Positions 1-8,332 of a stretch of DNA of 18,175 bases are shown one piece after another. The stretch lies in contig JAKITE010000051.1 of the NCBI GenBank assembly GCA_021648225.1, positions 1 to 18,175 of the forward strand, read 5' to 3'. Origin of the DNA: Paracoccaceae bacterium (GTDB lineage Bacteria > Pseudomonadota > Alphaproteobacteria > Rhodobacterales > Rhodobacteraceae). Below the pieces are notes generated by a model. The model made no database searches and was not told where the DNA came from. It worked only from the letters and a program-made list of their open reading frames with translations. The position numbers and the translations under genes are program-made. Within the stretch, counting starts at the first letter, position 1. Each line of letters starts with the position of its first letter.

Positions 1-1
1 C

Positions 2-1321
2 TCCACCATTTCAACCCTGTGGAAATGGGTGGAGGAGGGCGAGGGTGACGTGATTGTCACCGATGTAAATATGCCTGACGGTGATGCTTTGGATATTCTG
101 CCGGCCATCTTGAAAAAACGGCCAGACCTGCCGGTGATTGTGATGTCGGCGCAAAATACCGTGATGACTGCAATTCGCGCAGCCGAGGTGGGTGCCTTTG
201 AGTATATGCCCAAACCCTTTGATCTTGCAGCGCTTTTGGCGCTGGTGAACAAAGCGGTAAAGCAATCAACCAGCCAACAACGCCAAGGTTCATCGGCAAT
301 CCCCCAGCCCGAGGAGAAATTACCGCTTGTCGGGCATTCTGCGGCCATGCAGGAAATATACCGTAAAATGGCACGGCTGATGAATACTGATCTGGGGGTG
401 ATGATTTTTGGCGCATCCGGCACCGGCAAAGAAATTGTCGCCCGGGCTTTGCATAATTTTGGCCATCGAAAAAACGCGCCCTTTGTGGCCATCAACATGG
501 CAGCATTGCCGGCCCAAGACGTAGAATCAGAGCTGTTCGGCCAGCCCGATAAAGCCAGCGGAAAATTTGCGGCGGCCGATGGCGGCACGCTGTTTCTGGA
601 TGAAATCGGCGATATGCCACTGGATGCCCAAACCCGATTATTGCGGATTTTGCAAGAAAGCGAGTTTGCCCGTGCCGATCAAACCGGCAATGACGTGCGG
701 ATCATCGCCGCCACCCATCAGGATTTACGCGCGCTGGTCAATGAGGGCAAATTCAGGGAAGACCTGTTTTATCGCCTAAACGTGGTGCCGATCAACCTGC
801 CGAGCCTGTCGGAACGGCTGGAAGACATCCCCGAACTGGCGCGGCATTTTTTGCGGATTTCAGCCGAGCAAGGCCTACCGCAAAAGTCGATTTCGACCGA
901 AGCACTGGAGGTTTTGCGCCATCAAAGCTGGGCTGGCAATGTGCGGGAGCTGAAAAACCTGATGGGGCGGCTGGCCATTTTAAGCCCCGAGGAAAATATC
1001 AGCGCCGCCATTGTCAAACAGGAGCTGAACACAACACCGAATATCGTGACCGAAAACCGGTCACGCCCGCAAAAATTATCGCAATCTATTGAAACCCATC
1101 TGAAACATTATTTTGCCCTGCATGGCGATAATCTGCCAGCGCCGGGGTTATATAACCGGATTATTCAGGAGGTCGAATTGCCGCTAATTGCGCTGGCATT
1201 GCAGGCAACCCGCGGCAATCAGGTAAAAACCGCTGATTTGCTGGGTATTAACCGCAATACCTTGCGTAAAAAAATCAAAGAACTGGATATTCAGGTGTCG
1301 CGCGGCAAAAAAATGATGTAA
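2..1321 (+). CDS. ntrC: Nitrogen regulation response regulator NtrC (5' truncated by window edge)
   Basis: Two-component response regulator for nitrogen assimilation, normally phosphorylated by NtrB. The frame is open from base 2, so the first few dozen residues and the true start lie outside the window. Visible parts: end of the receiver domain with the phospho-acceptor Asp in TDVNMP (codon at 62-64) and the conserved Lys in MPKPF; an AAA+ domain with Walker A GASGTGKE (410-433) and Walker B GGTLFLDE (581-604); and a C-terminal Fis-type helix-turn-helix around TADLLGINRNTLRKKIKEL. The GAFTGA sigma54-contact loop is missing: ELFG is followed by QPDKAS and then GKF (about 542-568), with the frame intact on both sides. 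Rhodobacter capsulatus NtrC is known to lack this loop and to work with sigma70 polymerase, so I infer the same here. Twelve bases separate its stop from ntrY. ntrB would be expected just upstream. Confidence 0.95.
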   Translation, partial: STISTLWKWVEEGEGDVIVTDVNMPDGDALDILPAILKKRPDLPVIVMSAQNTVMTAIRAAEVGAFEYMPKPFDLAALLALVNKAVKQSTSQQRQGSSAIPQPEEKLPLVGHSAAMQEIYRKMARLMNTDLGVMIFGASGTGKEIVARALHNFGHRKNAPFVAINMAALPAQDVESELFGQPDKASGKFAAADGGTLFLDEIGDMPLDAQTRLLRILQESEFARADQTGNDVRIIAATHQDLRALVNEGKFREDLFYRLNVVPINLPSLSERLEDIPELARHFLRISAEQGLPQKSISTEALEVLRHQSWAGNVRELKNLMGRLAILSPEENISAAIVKQELNTTPNIVTENRSRPQKLSQSIETHLKHYFALHGDNLPAPGLYNRIIQEVELPLIALALQATRGNQVKTADLLGINRNTLRKKIKELDIQVSRGKKMM

Positions 1322-1333
1322 ACTTGCAACAGA

Positions 1334-3619
1334 TTGAGCATAAACAACCCAGAAACTGTTACCCGATTGCAACAAAGCATTCTAATTTCAGCCAGTAAAA
1401 AGTTTGAAACATGGCGCAAGAAACAGGTGGTTCGTAACTATCTGGTGGTTATTCTTGTGATTTTGGGGCCGGTTCTGGCCCTGACCACGGTGCTTTTGTT
1501 TGGGGTTTTCGAAGGCCCGTCAAGGCCGCAATTGCTGCGTTTTGTTGTGTTGTCGGACATCGTATATATTTTGCTGATCGCAACCCTGATTGCGCGGCGG
1601 ATATTGCGAATGATTGCCGCACGGCGCAACCGGTCTGCCGGGTCTCAGCTGCATTTACGCCTGACGGGGGTTTTCAGTTTTATTGCGCTGGTGCCAACGG
1701 TTCTGGTGGCGATATTTGCGACGATTACCTTGCAATTCGGGCTAGAGGGCTGGTTTTCAACCCGTGTGCAGCAGGTGGTTTCAAACTCGCTTTTGGCGGC
1801 CGAAGCCTATGAAAGCGAACATCGTATTACCCTGACAAACGATGCCCGGACCTTGGCCGATTTCATTGAACGGCAGCGCGGCAGATACCGGATTGTTGGC
1901 GCTGGTGAAATGCGTGATGCGCTGTCGCGCGGGCAGGGCATTATGCAGCGTTCCTTGAGTGAGGCCTATGTTATCAATGGCAGTTCTGAAATTGTTGCGC
2001 GCGGCGAACGCAGTTATCTGTTTGATTTTGAACCCCCCAGCATGGATCAGATCAACCGCGCATTGGCAGGCGAAATTGTGGTGATCGAGGATTGGCCCAA
2101 TAGCGAATTTCGCGCGTTGATCGCGCTGGAAAACTATCTGGACCGGCTGCTTTATGTGACCCGCGATGTGGACGGAAATATCCTTAACCTGCTGGATGAA
2201 ACACAAGAAACCGTAAAGCTTTACCAACAACTGGAATCCGATCGGGGCAAATTATTGTTTGAATTTGCGCTGATTTATCTGGGGTTTGCTTTTGTGGTTA
2301 TTCTGGCGGCAATCTGGCTGGGCCTTTGGTTTGCCGACAAGCTGTCGCGCCCGATGGGGCGGTTGGCCAGTGCAGCCCAACGGGTTAGCGACGGCGATCT
2401 GGATGTAAAGGTGCGCGAAGAAGCGGGCGATGATGAAATTGCCCTGTTGGGGCGGGTTTTCAACCGCATGATCACGCAAGTGAAAGGCCAGCGCGATACG
2501 TTGATTGCCAATAATGCCGAAACCGAATTGCGGCGCAGGCTGTTTGATTCGGTGCTGTCGGGGGTAACGGCCGGGGTGATCGGGCTTGATAAATCTGGTA
2601 AAATCGACATAGCCAATGCCGCCGCGATGGAGCTGTTAACCCAGGTTGCGCCCGGCATGATCGGGGCCAAGCTTCAAGATGCCATTCCTGAATTTGCCCC
2701 GCTTTTTGATCGGCTAAAGCGGCGTTCCGACAAGGTCGCGCGCGCCGAAATCCAGCTTTCGCGCGCCGGAAAAGAAGAAAAACTGCTGGTGCGAATTGCC
2801 ACACGTCAAAGCGATGGTGGCGAGATCGAGGGTTATGTGGTGACCTTTGACGATGTAACCGATCTTGTATCCGCACAACGCATGGCCGCCTGGAGCGATG
2901 TTGCGCGGCGCATTGCCCATGAGATCAAAAACCCGCTAACCCCGATCCAGCTTTCTGCAGAACGGCTAAAACGCAAATTTGGACCAATGGTTCCCGAGAA
3001 TGACCGCGAGACGCTGGAGCAGCTATCGAATGTTATTATCCGTCAAACCAATGACTTGCGGCGCATTGTTGATGAGTTTTCAAAATTTGCCCGTATGCCT
3101 GCAGCGCAGCGAAAAAATATTGACATCATAGATTTAATCAAAGGCGCAGTGCTTTTGCAAAAATCCGGACGGCCGGATATTTCTTTCGAGATGGACCTGC
3201 CCGACACCAAAATCATGGCTTTTATTGACGGAACCATGATGAATCAGGCCCTGACCAATCTGGTGAAAAATGCAACCGAAGCAATTGATGCAAGGGCCGC
3301 AGAAACCGGCGAGGCCGAAAACGGGGTTGTCAAAATCATTGTCGAACCGACAAAAGGCGAAATTATCATTCGCATACAGGATAACGGCATTGGCCTGCCC
3401 GCCGACAGGCTGCGCCTGTTTGAACCATACGTAACCTTGCGGGATTCCGGCACCGGGCTTGGCTTGTCGATTGTCAAAAAAATCATCGAGGAACATGATG
3501 CCAGCTTAGAGCTGCTGGATGCGCCCCGGTTCAAGGGCTGTGATCATACCGGCGCCGAAGCAAGAATAATTCTGGCTATTGCAGATGCAAATTTCGAAAG
3601 ACAGGGAAATGCAAAATGA
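1334..3619 (+). CDS. ntrY: Membrane sensor histidine kinase NtrY
   Basis: Inner-membrane sensor kinase paired with NtrX; in alphaproteobacteria the pair is linked to nitrogen metabolism and, in some species, to redox and envelope control. It has 761 residues. Hydrophobic segments lie near residues 35-57, 70-90 and 112-134, followed by an extracytoplasmic stretch, another transmembrane segment near 308-332, HAMP (about 333-385), PAS (about 400-510), and HisKA with phospho-acceptor His529 in RRIAHEIKNPLTPIQLS. The ATPase domain shows an N-box around Asn646, DNGIGLP at 683-689 and GTGLGLS at 706-712. The start is the weak point: the frame opens after the ntrC stop, the first candidate is TTG at 1334, and I see no clear Shine-Dalgarno; an in-frame TTG at 1367 is an alternative. 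The stop overlaps the ntrX start as ATGA, implying translational coupling. Confidence 0.93.
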   Translation: MSINNPETVTRLQQSILISASKKFETWRKKQVVRNYLVVILVILGPVLALTTVLLFGVFEGPSRPQLLRFVVLSDIVYILLIATLIARRILRMIAARRNRSAGSQLHLRLTGVFSFIALVPTVLVAIFATITLQFGLEGWFSTRVQQVVSNSLLAAEAYESEHRITLTNDARTLADFIERQRGRYRIVGAGEMRDALSRGQGIMQRSLSEAYVINGSSEIVARGERSYLFDFEPPSMDQINRALAGEIVVIEDWPNSEFRALIALENYLDRLLYVTRDVDGNILNLLDETQETVKLYQQLESDRGKLLFEFALIYLGFAFVVILAAIWLGLWFADKLSRPMGRLASAAQRVSDGDLDVKVREEAGDDEIALLGRVFNRMITQVKGQRDTLIANNAETELRRRLFDSVLSGVTAGVIGLDKSGKIDIANAAAMELLTQVAPGMIGAKLQDAIPEFAPLFDRLKRRSDKVARAEIQLSRAGKEEKLLVRIATRQSDGGEIEGYVVTFDDVTDLVSAQRMAAWSDVARRIAHEIKNPLTPIQLSAERLKRKFGPMVPENDRETLEQLSNVIIRQTNDLRRIVDEFSKFARMPAAQRKNIDIIDLIKGAVLLQKSGRPDISFEMDLPDTKIMAFIDGTMMNQALTNLVKNATEAIDARAAETGEAENGVVKIIVEPTKGEIIIRIQDNGIGLPADRLRLFEPYVTLRDSGTGLGLSIVKKIIEEHDASLELLDAPRFKGCDHTGAEARIILAIADANFERQGNAK

Positions 3620-5022
3620 GTGACATTCTGGTAATTGACGACGAAAAGGATATTCGTGATTTAATCGGCGATATTTTACAAGACGAAGGTCACCAGACCC
3701 GCCTTGCGTGGAATTCCGACAGCGCATTTTCCGAAATCAATGCCGCAGCACCCGACCTGATTATTCTGGATATCTGGCTTAAGGATAGCGCGCTGGACGG
3801 CATTGATATTTTGAAAAAAACCAAACGCGACAATCCCGATATTCCGGTTGTGATCATTTCTGGCCATGGCAATATCGAAATTGCAGTGGCGGCAGTAAAG
3901 CAGGGCGCCTATGATTTTATTGAAAAACCGTTTAATATCGACCAGTTGATGGTGGTGGTAAAACGCGCGCTGGAGGCTTCAAAACTGCGCCGAGAAAATA
4001 CTTCCTTAAGGCTGAATGAATTCACCACCGCTCAGATGGTTGGCGAAACTTTTGCCTTCAAGACCTTGAAATCACAGCTTGAAAAGGTCGCGCAGACCAA
4101 TGGTCGGGTAATGCTGACCGGCCCGTCCGGTTCGGGCAAAGAAGTCGCGGCGCGGTTTATTCACGCGCAATCCGAACGCAGCCGGAAACCGTTTATTTCG
4201 GTTAATTCCGCATCCATCCAGCCCGACCGTATGGAACAGGTTTTGTTCGGGGTTGAAAATTCTCAAAACGGGTTGCAACCCGGCTTGTTTGAACAGGCCC
4301 ATGGCGGGATTTTGTTTTTTGACGAGGTCGCGGATATGCCCCTTGATACCCAATCGCGTATTTTGAGGGTGTTGGTGGACCAGCATTTTCAGCGGGTAGG
4401 GGGCAATGACACGGTTCGGGTTGATGTGCGGGTTATTTCTGCCACCAATCGCGACCTGCAATCGGAAATCAACAGTGGCAATTTCCGCGAAGAGCTGTTT
4501 CACCGCCTGAATGTGGTACCAATTATTGTGCCGTCATTGGCAGAACGTCGCGATGATATTCCGCAGCTTTGCAGTTATTTCACCACCGAGCTGAACCAGA
4601 ACCAAGGCCTGCCATTGCGCAAAATATCAGCCGAAGCATTAGCAAAGTTGCAAACCATGCATTGGCCCGGAAATGTGCGGCAATTGCGTAATACCATAGA
4701 ACGCGCGCTTATTTTGGGGCCGGATTCAGGCGAAATTTCCGCCACTGAAATCCTGGATGAACATAAATCGGACAAAGGTCTAAACACCGGTCAGATCATC
4801 ACTGATGCCATTGCAACCATGGCCCTGCGCGATGCGCGCGAAATATTTGAACGCGAATATCTGGTCACCCAGATCAACCGGTTTGCCGGCAACATATCGC
4901 GGACCTCCAGTTTTGTGGGTATGGAAAGGTCGGCCTTGCACCGGAAAATGAAATCCTTGGGCATTGTTTCCAGCGGCGACCATGCCTCTGTGGTTAAAAA
5001 GTTCACCAAAGGAACCGATTGA
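3616..5022 (+). CDS. ntrX: Response regulator NtrX
   Basis: Cytoplasmic response regulator of NtrY, 468 residues. The receiver domain (1-120) has the acidic pair Asp8-Asp9 with Glu10, phospho-acceptor Asp52 in LIILDIW, and Lys104 in EKPF. The AAA+ domain (about 140-370) has Walker A GPSGSGKE (169-176) and Walker B GGILFFDE (230-237). A Fis-type helix-turn-helix lies at about 423-450 (NISRTSSFVGMERSALHRKM). Like the NtrC here, it lacks GAFTGA: LFG at 210-212 is followed by VENSQNGLQPG and then LFEQAHGG. As I recall, this is usual for alphaproteobacterial NtrX, which is not thought to drive sigma54 promoters directly. It is translated from an ATGA overlap with ntrY. Its stop codon lies inside the -35 hexamer of a candidate trkA promoter. 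Confidence 0.94.
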   Translation: MSDILVIDDEKDIRDLIGDILQDEGHQTRLAWNSDSAFSEINAAAPDLIILDIWLKDSALDGIDILKKTKRDNPDIPVVIISGHGNIEIAVAAVKQGAYDFIEKPFNIDQLMVVVKRALEASKLRRENTSLRLNEFTTAQMVGETFAFKTLKSQLEKVAQTNGRVMLTGPSGSGKEVAARFIHAQSERSRKPFISVNSASIQPDRMEQVLFGVENSQNGLQPGLFEQAHGGILFFDEVADMPLDTQSRILRVLVDQHFQRVGGNDTVRVDVRVISATNRDLQSEINSGNFREELFHRLNVVPIIVPSLAERRDDIPQLCSYFTTELNQNQGLPLRKISAEALAKLQTMHWPGNVRQLRNTIERALILGPDSGEISATEILDEHKSDKGLNTGQIITDAIATMALRDAREIFEREYLVTQINRFAGNISRTSSFVGMERSALHRKMKSLGIVSSGDHASVVKKFTKGTD

Positions 5023-5048
5023 CCCACCCGTTTGAAAAAACGCATAAT
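5019..5048 (+). promoter_or_regulatory. Candidate sigma70 promoter for trkA
   Basis: TTGACC (5019-5024, five of six matches to the -35 consensus) and CATAAT (5043-5048, five of six to the -10) are separated by 18 bases. Transcription would start near 5055, about 24 bases before the trkA ATG. The -35 overlaps the ntrX stop codon. The spacer holds a small inverted repeat, CGTTT-GAAA-AAACG (5029-5042), which could be a regulator site or a minor hairpin. Judged by eye only; no start site data. Confidence 0.45.
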
Positions 5049-5078
5049 GGCCACATGTAACAAGGGCGGATTGCCAAT

Positions 5079-6455
5079 ATGAAAGTTATCATTTGTGGGG
5101 CCGGTCAGGTTGGCTGGCAGATCGCGCGGCATTTGTCCCATGAGGGCAATGATGTAACCGTTGTTGACAAAGACGCCGCCTTGATCCGCCGCATTACCGA
5201 CACGCTGGATGTGGGCGGTGTGGTTGGCTTTGCCTCTTATCCCGATGTGTTGGAACGGGCAGGGGCCAAGGATGCCGATATGATCATCGCCGCCACCTTT
5301 GCAGACGAAGTCAACATGGTGACTTGTCAGGTTGCCCATTCCATTTTCGGCATTACCCGAAAAATTGCCCGGCTTCGGGCGCAATCCTATCTGGATGCAA
5401 TTTATTCCGACCTTTACCGTGCCGATCACCTGCCGATCGATGTGGTGATTTCCCCCGAAAAAGAAGTCGCCGAGGCCGCTTTGCGCCGTCTTGCCGCGCC
5501 CGCCGCGTTTGATACCGAAAGCTTTCTGGATGGCATGGTGCATCTGATCGGCATTTCGCTGGCCGAGGATTGCGCGGTGATCGACACGCCCCTGCGGCAA
5601 TTGTCAGAGCTGTTTTCCACCCTAAGCGCCGTGGTGGTCGGGGTGCGCCGCAAGGGGAAATTGTTTGTCCCCAGCGCCAATGACCAGCTTTTTGTTGGTG
5701 ACCAGATTTATGTTATTGCCGCCACCGGTGATGTGTCACGCACCCTTGAAATTTTTGGCAAAACCCAGAAACGCGGCGATCGGGCGATTATTGTTGGCGG
5801 CGGCAATGTCGGGCTTGGCGTTGCCAAAAAGCTGGAAAATGCCGAGGGCCGGATGCGGGTCAAGCTGATCGAGAAAAACCGCGAGCGCGCCGAAATTGCC
5901 GCTGATGCGCTGGAACGCACCATTGTTTTGCACGGCGACGGGCTGGATGTGGAGCTGCTGGAAGAGGCCAATATCGCCAAGGCTGACGCTTTGCTGGCAG
6001 TGACTGACGATGACAAAACCAACCTGCTTTCTTGTGCGCGGGCCAAGGCACTGGGTTGCCCGCTGGTGATTGCGCTGGTGAATGACCCCAGTTTGGAAAA
6101 CCTGATGGGGCCTTTGGGCATTGATGCGTTTATTAATCCGCGCGCCACCACGGTTTCGTCTATTCTGCGCCATATCCGCCATGGCCGGATCAAGGCCGTA
6201 TATTCGGTTGGCGATGCCGAGGCTGAGGTGATCGAGGCGCAGGTCATGAGCACATCGGGGATTTCCGGCAAGAAAATCCGTGAAATCGAATGGCCGGACG
6301 GGTCGATTGTCGGCGCCATTAAAAAGGCTGGTAAACTGATTGTGCCGCGCGGTGATACCCGCATTGACGAGGGTGATGTATTGACGGTTTTTGCCTTGTC
6401 CGAGGATGTGCGTCAGGTTGAAAAACTGTTTCAGGTCAGCATGGATTTTTTCTAG
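5079..6455 (+). CDS. trkA: Trk potassium uptake system regulatory subunit TrkA
   Basis: Cytoplasmic nucleotide-binding gating subunit of the Trk/Ktr-type potassium transporter, working with TrkH, the next gene. It has 458 residues, the usual length for the two-repeat form: two tandem RCK units, each an N-terminal Rossmann domain plus a C-terminal ligand domain. The first dinucleotide motif is GAGQVG (7-12), with acidic Asp30 at the end of the second strand. The second is GGGNVG (240-245), with Glu265 in LIEKN in the matching position. The C-terminal ligand domains fall at about 140-225 and 375-455. The start at ATG 5079 gives the typical MKVIICGAGQVG opening. The upstream AGGGCGG (5063-5069) is an acceptable Shine-Dalgarno. 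Its TAG stop directly abuts the trkH ATG. Confidence 0.96.
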   Translation: MKVIICGAGQVGWQIARHLSHEGNDVTVVDKDAALIRRITDTLDVGGVVGFASYPDVLERAGAKDADMIIAATFADEVNMVTCQVAHSIFGITRKIARLRAQSYLDAIYSDLYRADHLPIDVVISPEKEVAEAALRRLAAPAAFDTESFLDGMVHLIGISLAEDCAVIDTPLRQLSELFSTLSAVVVGVRRKGKLFVPSANDQLFVGDQIYVIAATGDVSRTLEIFGKTQKRGDRAIIVGGGNVGLGVAKKLENAEGRMRVKLIEKNRERAEIAADALERTIVLHGDGLDVELLEEANIAKADALLAVTDDDKTNLLSCARAKALGCPLVIALVNDPSLENLMGPLGIDAFINPRATTVSSILRHIRHGRIKAVYSVGDAEAEVIEAQVMSTSGISGKKIREIEWPDGSIVGAIKKAGKLIVPRGDTRIDEGDVLTVFALSEDVRQVEKLFQVSMDFF

Positions 6456-7973
6456 ATGGGCCGGCATTTACGCCAATACCCGCTTTTTGTGCTGGTCTTG
6501 ATGATCGGGGCTTTGGCGATGCTGATTCCGGCAGGTCACGCTGCGCGGCAGGGCAATACCGAGGTCGCCGTGGTGTTTTTGCAAATGTCGGCTTTGGTTC
6601 TGGCGTTTTGTTTTATTGTTGGCCTGTCGATGATGAACCGGACACCGCGCAATATGGCGCGCTCCAACCTTGTGACCTTGATTCTTTGTTTTACGGTTTT
6701 GCCTGCATTTTTGGCCCTGCCAATGGCCGAACTGGTGCCATCCATCAGTTTTTTCCATGCCTATTTTGAAATGCTGTCCAGCCTGACCACCACCGGCGCC
6801 ACCCTGTTTGATGACCCGAAACGCATCGCGGAATCGCTGCATTTATGGCGGGCATTGGTGGCATGGCTGGGTGGTTTTTTGATAATTCTGGCGGCGATGA
6901 CCATTATGGAACCCCTGAACATTGGCGGGTTTGAATTGCGTTCGATGATGAATGAAAACGCGTCAAAAATCGGCCGCAGAACCGGTGGCAGCCATGATGG
7001 CGGTGAAAAAATCATCGGCTTTGTAAAGCTGCTGGCCCCGGCATACGGGCTGTTTACTGCATTGCTGGCAGCTGGGCTTATTTTTGATGGCGAGCGGGTT
7101 TTTATTGCAGTGATTCATGCAATGTCGGTAATTTCAACCAGCGGCATTTCCCCGATTGGCGGGTTGGAAAAGGCAAATTCGGGTTATCTGGGCGAAGCGT
7201 TCGTGGCATTGTTTCTGCTGGTGGCGATTTCATCCAAAAATATGATTCTAATGCAGAGCAGGGCGAATATTGCCAGCATTCCCAAAGACCCGGAATATCG
7301 GTTAATGGCCATTTTTGTGCTTGGCGTGCCGTTGATTCTGTTTTTCCGTCACTGGTTTGCGGCCTTTGATGTGAATGCAGGCCAAGATCTGATGGCGGGC
7401 ATTCACGCGTTTTGGGGGGCTGTATTTACGGTTTTGTCATTTTTGACCACCACCGGTTTTGTCAGCGCTGATTGGCAAGCCTCGCAAAGCTGGTCGGGGC
7501 TGCCAACGCCGGGAATTATATTATTTGGCTTGGCGGTAATGGGCGGCGGCATTGCCACCACAGCAGGCGGTGTAAAATTATTACGAATATATTCGCTTTA
7601 CAAGCATGGGCTTAGAGAAATGGAGCGCCTTGTCCACCCTAGCAGCGTTGGCAGATCCGGCCTTGAAAACCGGCGATTCAGGCGTCAGGGCGCCGAAATC
7701 GCGTGGATATTCTTGATGATATTCTTGTTGGGAATCGCCATATTCACGGCATTATTATCCTTGACCGGCATTAGTTTTGTCAAAAGCCTGTCTTTGGCGA
7801 TTGCCGGATTATCCAATACCGGACCAATTTTATCGGTGCTTGGAGACCCTTTTGCATCTTATGCAAAGCTAAGCGATGGCGCGCTTGCGATCCTTTCAGC
7901 AGCAATGGTTTTGGGCCGGTTAGAGGCCTTGGCCCTGATTGCGCTTTTTAATCCGGATTACTGGCGGCAATAA
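6456..7973 (+). CDS. trkH: Trk potassium uptake transmembrane subunit TrkH
   Basis: Potassium-translocating integral membrane subunit of the Trk system, 505 residues. The four pore-loop signatures of the SKT family are visible: SLTTTGAT (109-116), STSGIS (227-232), LTTTGFV (330-336) and SNTGPI (453-458). GGGIATTAGGVK (363-374) and the C-terminal GRLEALAL (487-494) are also typical. Many hydrophobic helices run through the whole length, beginning with residues 9-27. The ATG follows the trkA stop with no spacer and there is no good separate ribosome site, so translation probably depends on coupling to trkA. The match in length and motifs makes it intact. Confidence 0.95.
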   Translation: MGRHLRQYPLFVLVLMIGALAMLIPAGHAARQGNTEVAVVFLQMSALVLAFCFIVGLSMMNRTPRNMARSNLVTLILCFTVLPAFLALPMAELVPSISFFHAYFEMLSSLTTTGATLFDDPKRIAESLHLWRALVAWLGGFLIILAAMTIMEPLNIGGFELRSMMNENASKIGRRTGGSHDGGEKIIGFVKLLAPAYGLFTALLAAGLIFDGERVFIAVIHAMSVISTSGISPIGGLEKANSGYLGEAFVALFLLVAISSKNMILMQSRANIASIPKDPEYRLMAIFVLGVPLILFFRHWFAAFDVNAGQDLMAGIHAFWGAVFTVLSFLTTTGFVSADWQASQSWSGLPTPGIILFGLAVMGGGIATTAGGVKLLRIYSLYKHGLREMERLVHPSSVGRSGLENRRFRRQGAEIAWIFLMIFLLGIAIFTALLSLTGISFVKSLSLAIAGLSNTGPILSVLGDPFASYAKLSDGALAILSAAMVLGRLEALALIALFNPDYWRQ

Positions 7974-8092
7974 ATCGCGTATAATCGTAAGGTTATTGCG
8001 ATTTTGCACTTTTAATTAACCAATGCGACCCCCATTATATAGGTAATTATAACCTCCCCGAATGGGGCACAAAGAAGATTAAGGCTGGAAAC
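7974..8092 (+). promoter_or_regulatory. trkH-hfq intergenic region, possible hfq promoter and 5' leader
   Basis: 119 bases, AT-rich compared with its flanks. A perfect TATAAT lies at 7980-7985, but the best -35 at 16-base spacing (TTACTG, 7958-7963) is poor. Two inverted repeats are visible: AGGTTAT (7990-7996) with ATAACCT (8049-8055), and CCCCATT (8030-8036) with AATGGGG (8061-8067). They interleave, so they could form alternative structures in the leader of hfq. The Shine-Dalgarno-like AAGG (8081-8084) precedes the ATG. No T-run that would make a terminator. Confidence 0.35.
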
Positions 8093-8332
8093 ATGGCTGC
8101 TGATAGACAAAACCTGCAAGACGCATTTCTGAATAACATCCGCAAAGCAAAAAATCCGGTCACGGTTTTTCTTGTCAACGGGGTGAAATTACAAGGCGTA
8201 ATCACCTGGTTTGACAATTTTTGCGTATTACTGCGCCGCGAAGGGTCTTCGCAACTGGTGTATAAACACGCGATTTCCACCATTATGCCGACATTGCCGG
8301 TGCGCTTTGACGATAACGAAGAAGACGCATAA
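8093..8332 (+). CDS. hfq: RNA chaperone Hfq
   Basis: Hexameric Sm-like RNA chaperone that pairs small RNAs with mRNAs. It has 79 residues, in the range of the short alphaproteobacterial forms. The opening NLQDAFLNNIRKAKNPVTVF corresponds to the proximal face helix and first strand with the conserved Gln-Asp pair (9-10). The Sm1 part is FLVNGVKLQGVITWFDNFCVLL (26-47), and the Sm2 signature is VYKHAISTI (56-64). A short acidic tail (DDNEEDA) ends the protein instead of a long flexible C-terminus. Its location after the ntrYX-trkAH block recalls reports linking an Hfq homologue (NrfA) to nitrogen-fixation control in Azorhizobium. The stop TAA is followed at once by the GTG of hflX, so the two are surely cotranscribed. 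Confidence 0.97.
   Translation: MAADRQNLQDAFLNNIRKAKNPVTVFLVNGVKLQGVITWFDNFCVLLRREGSSQLVYKHAISTIMPTLPVRFDDNEEDA

Noticed and set aside
542..568. GAFTGA loss as a frameshift or sequencing error in ntrC
   Set aside because: The frame and motifs are intact on both sides, and the same deletion is known in Rhodobacter NtrC.
4791..5600. 269-codon open frame on the minus strand
   Set aside because: It lies opposite the end of ntrX and the start of trkA, both of which carry clear motifs; the antisense translation shows no recognisable domain and is a GC-codon shadow.
5736..6467. 243-codon minus-strand open frame
   Set aside because: Antisense to trkA throughout, with no family features and no ribosome site.
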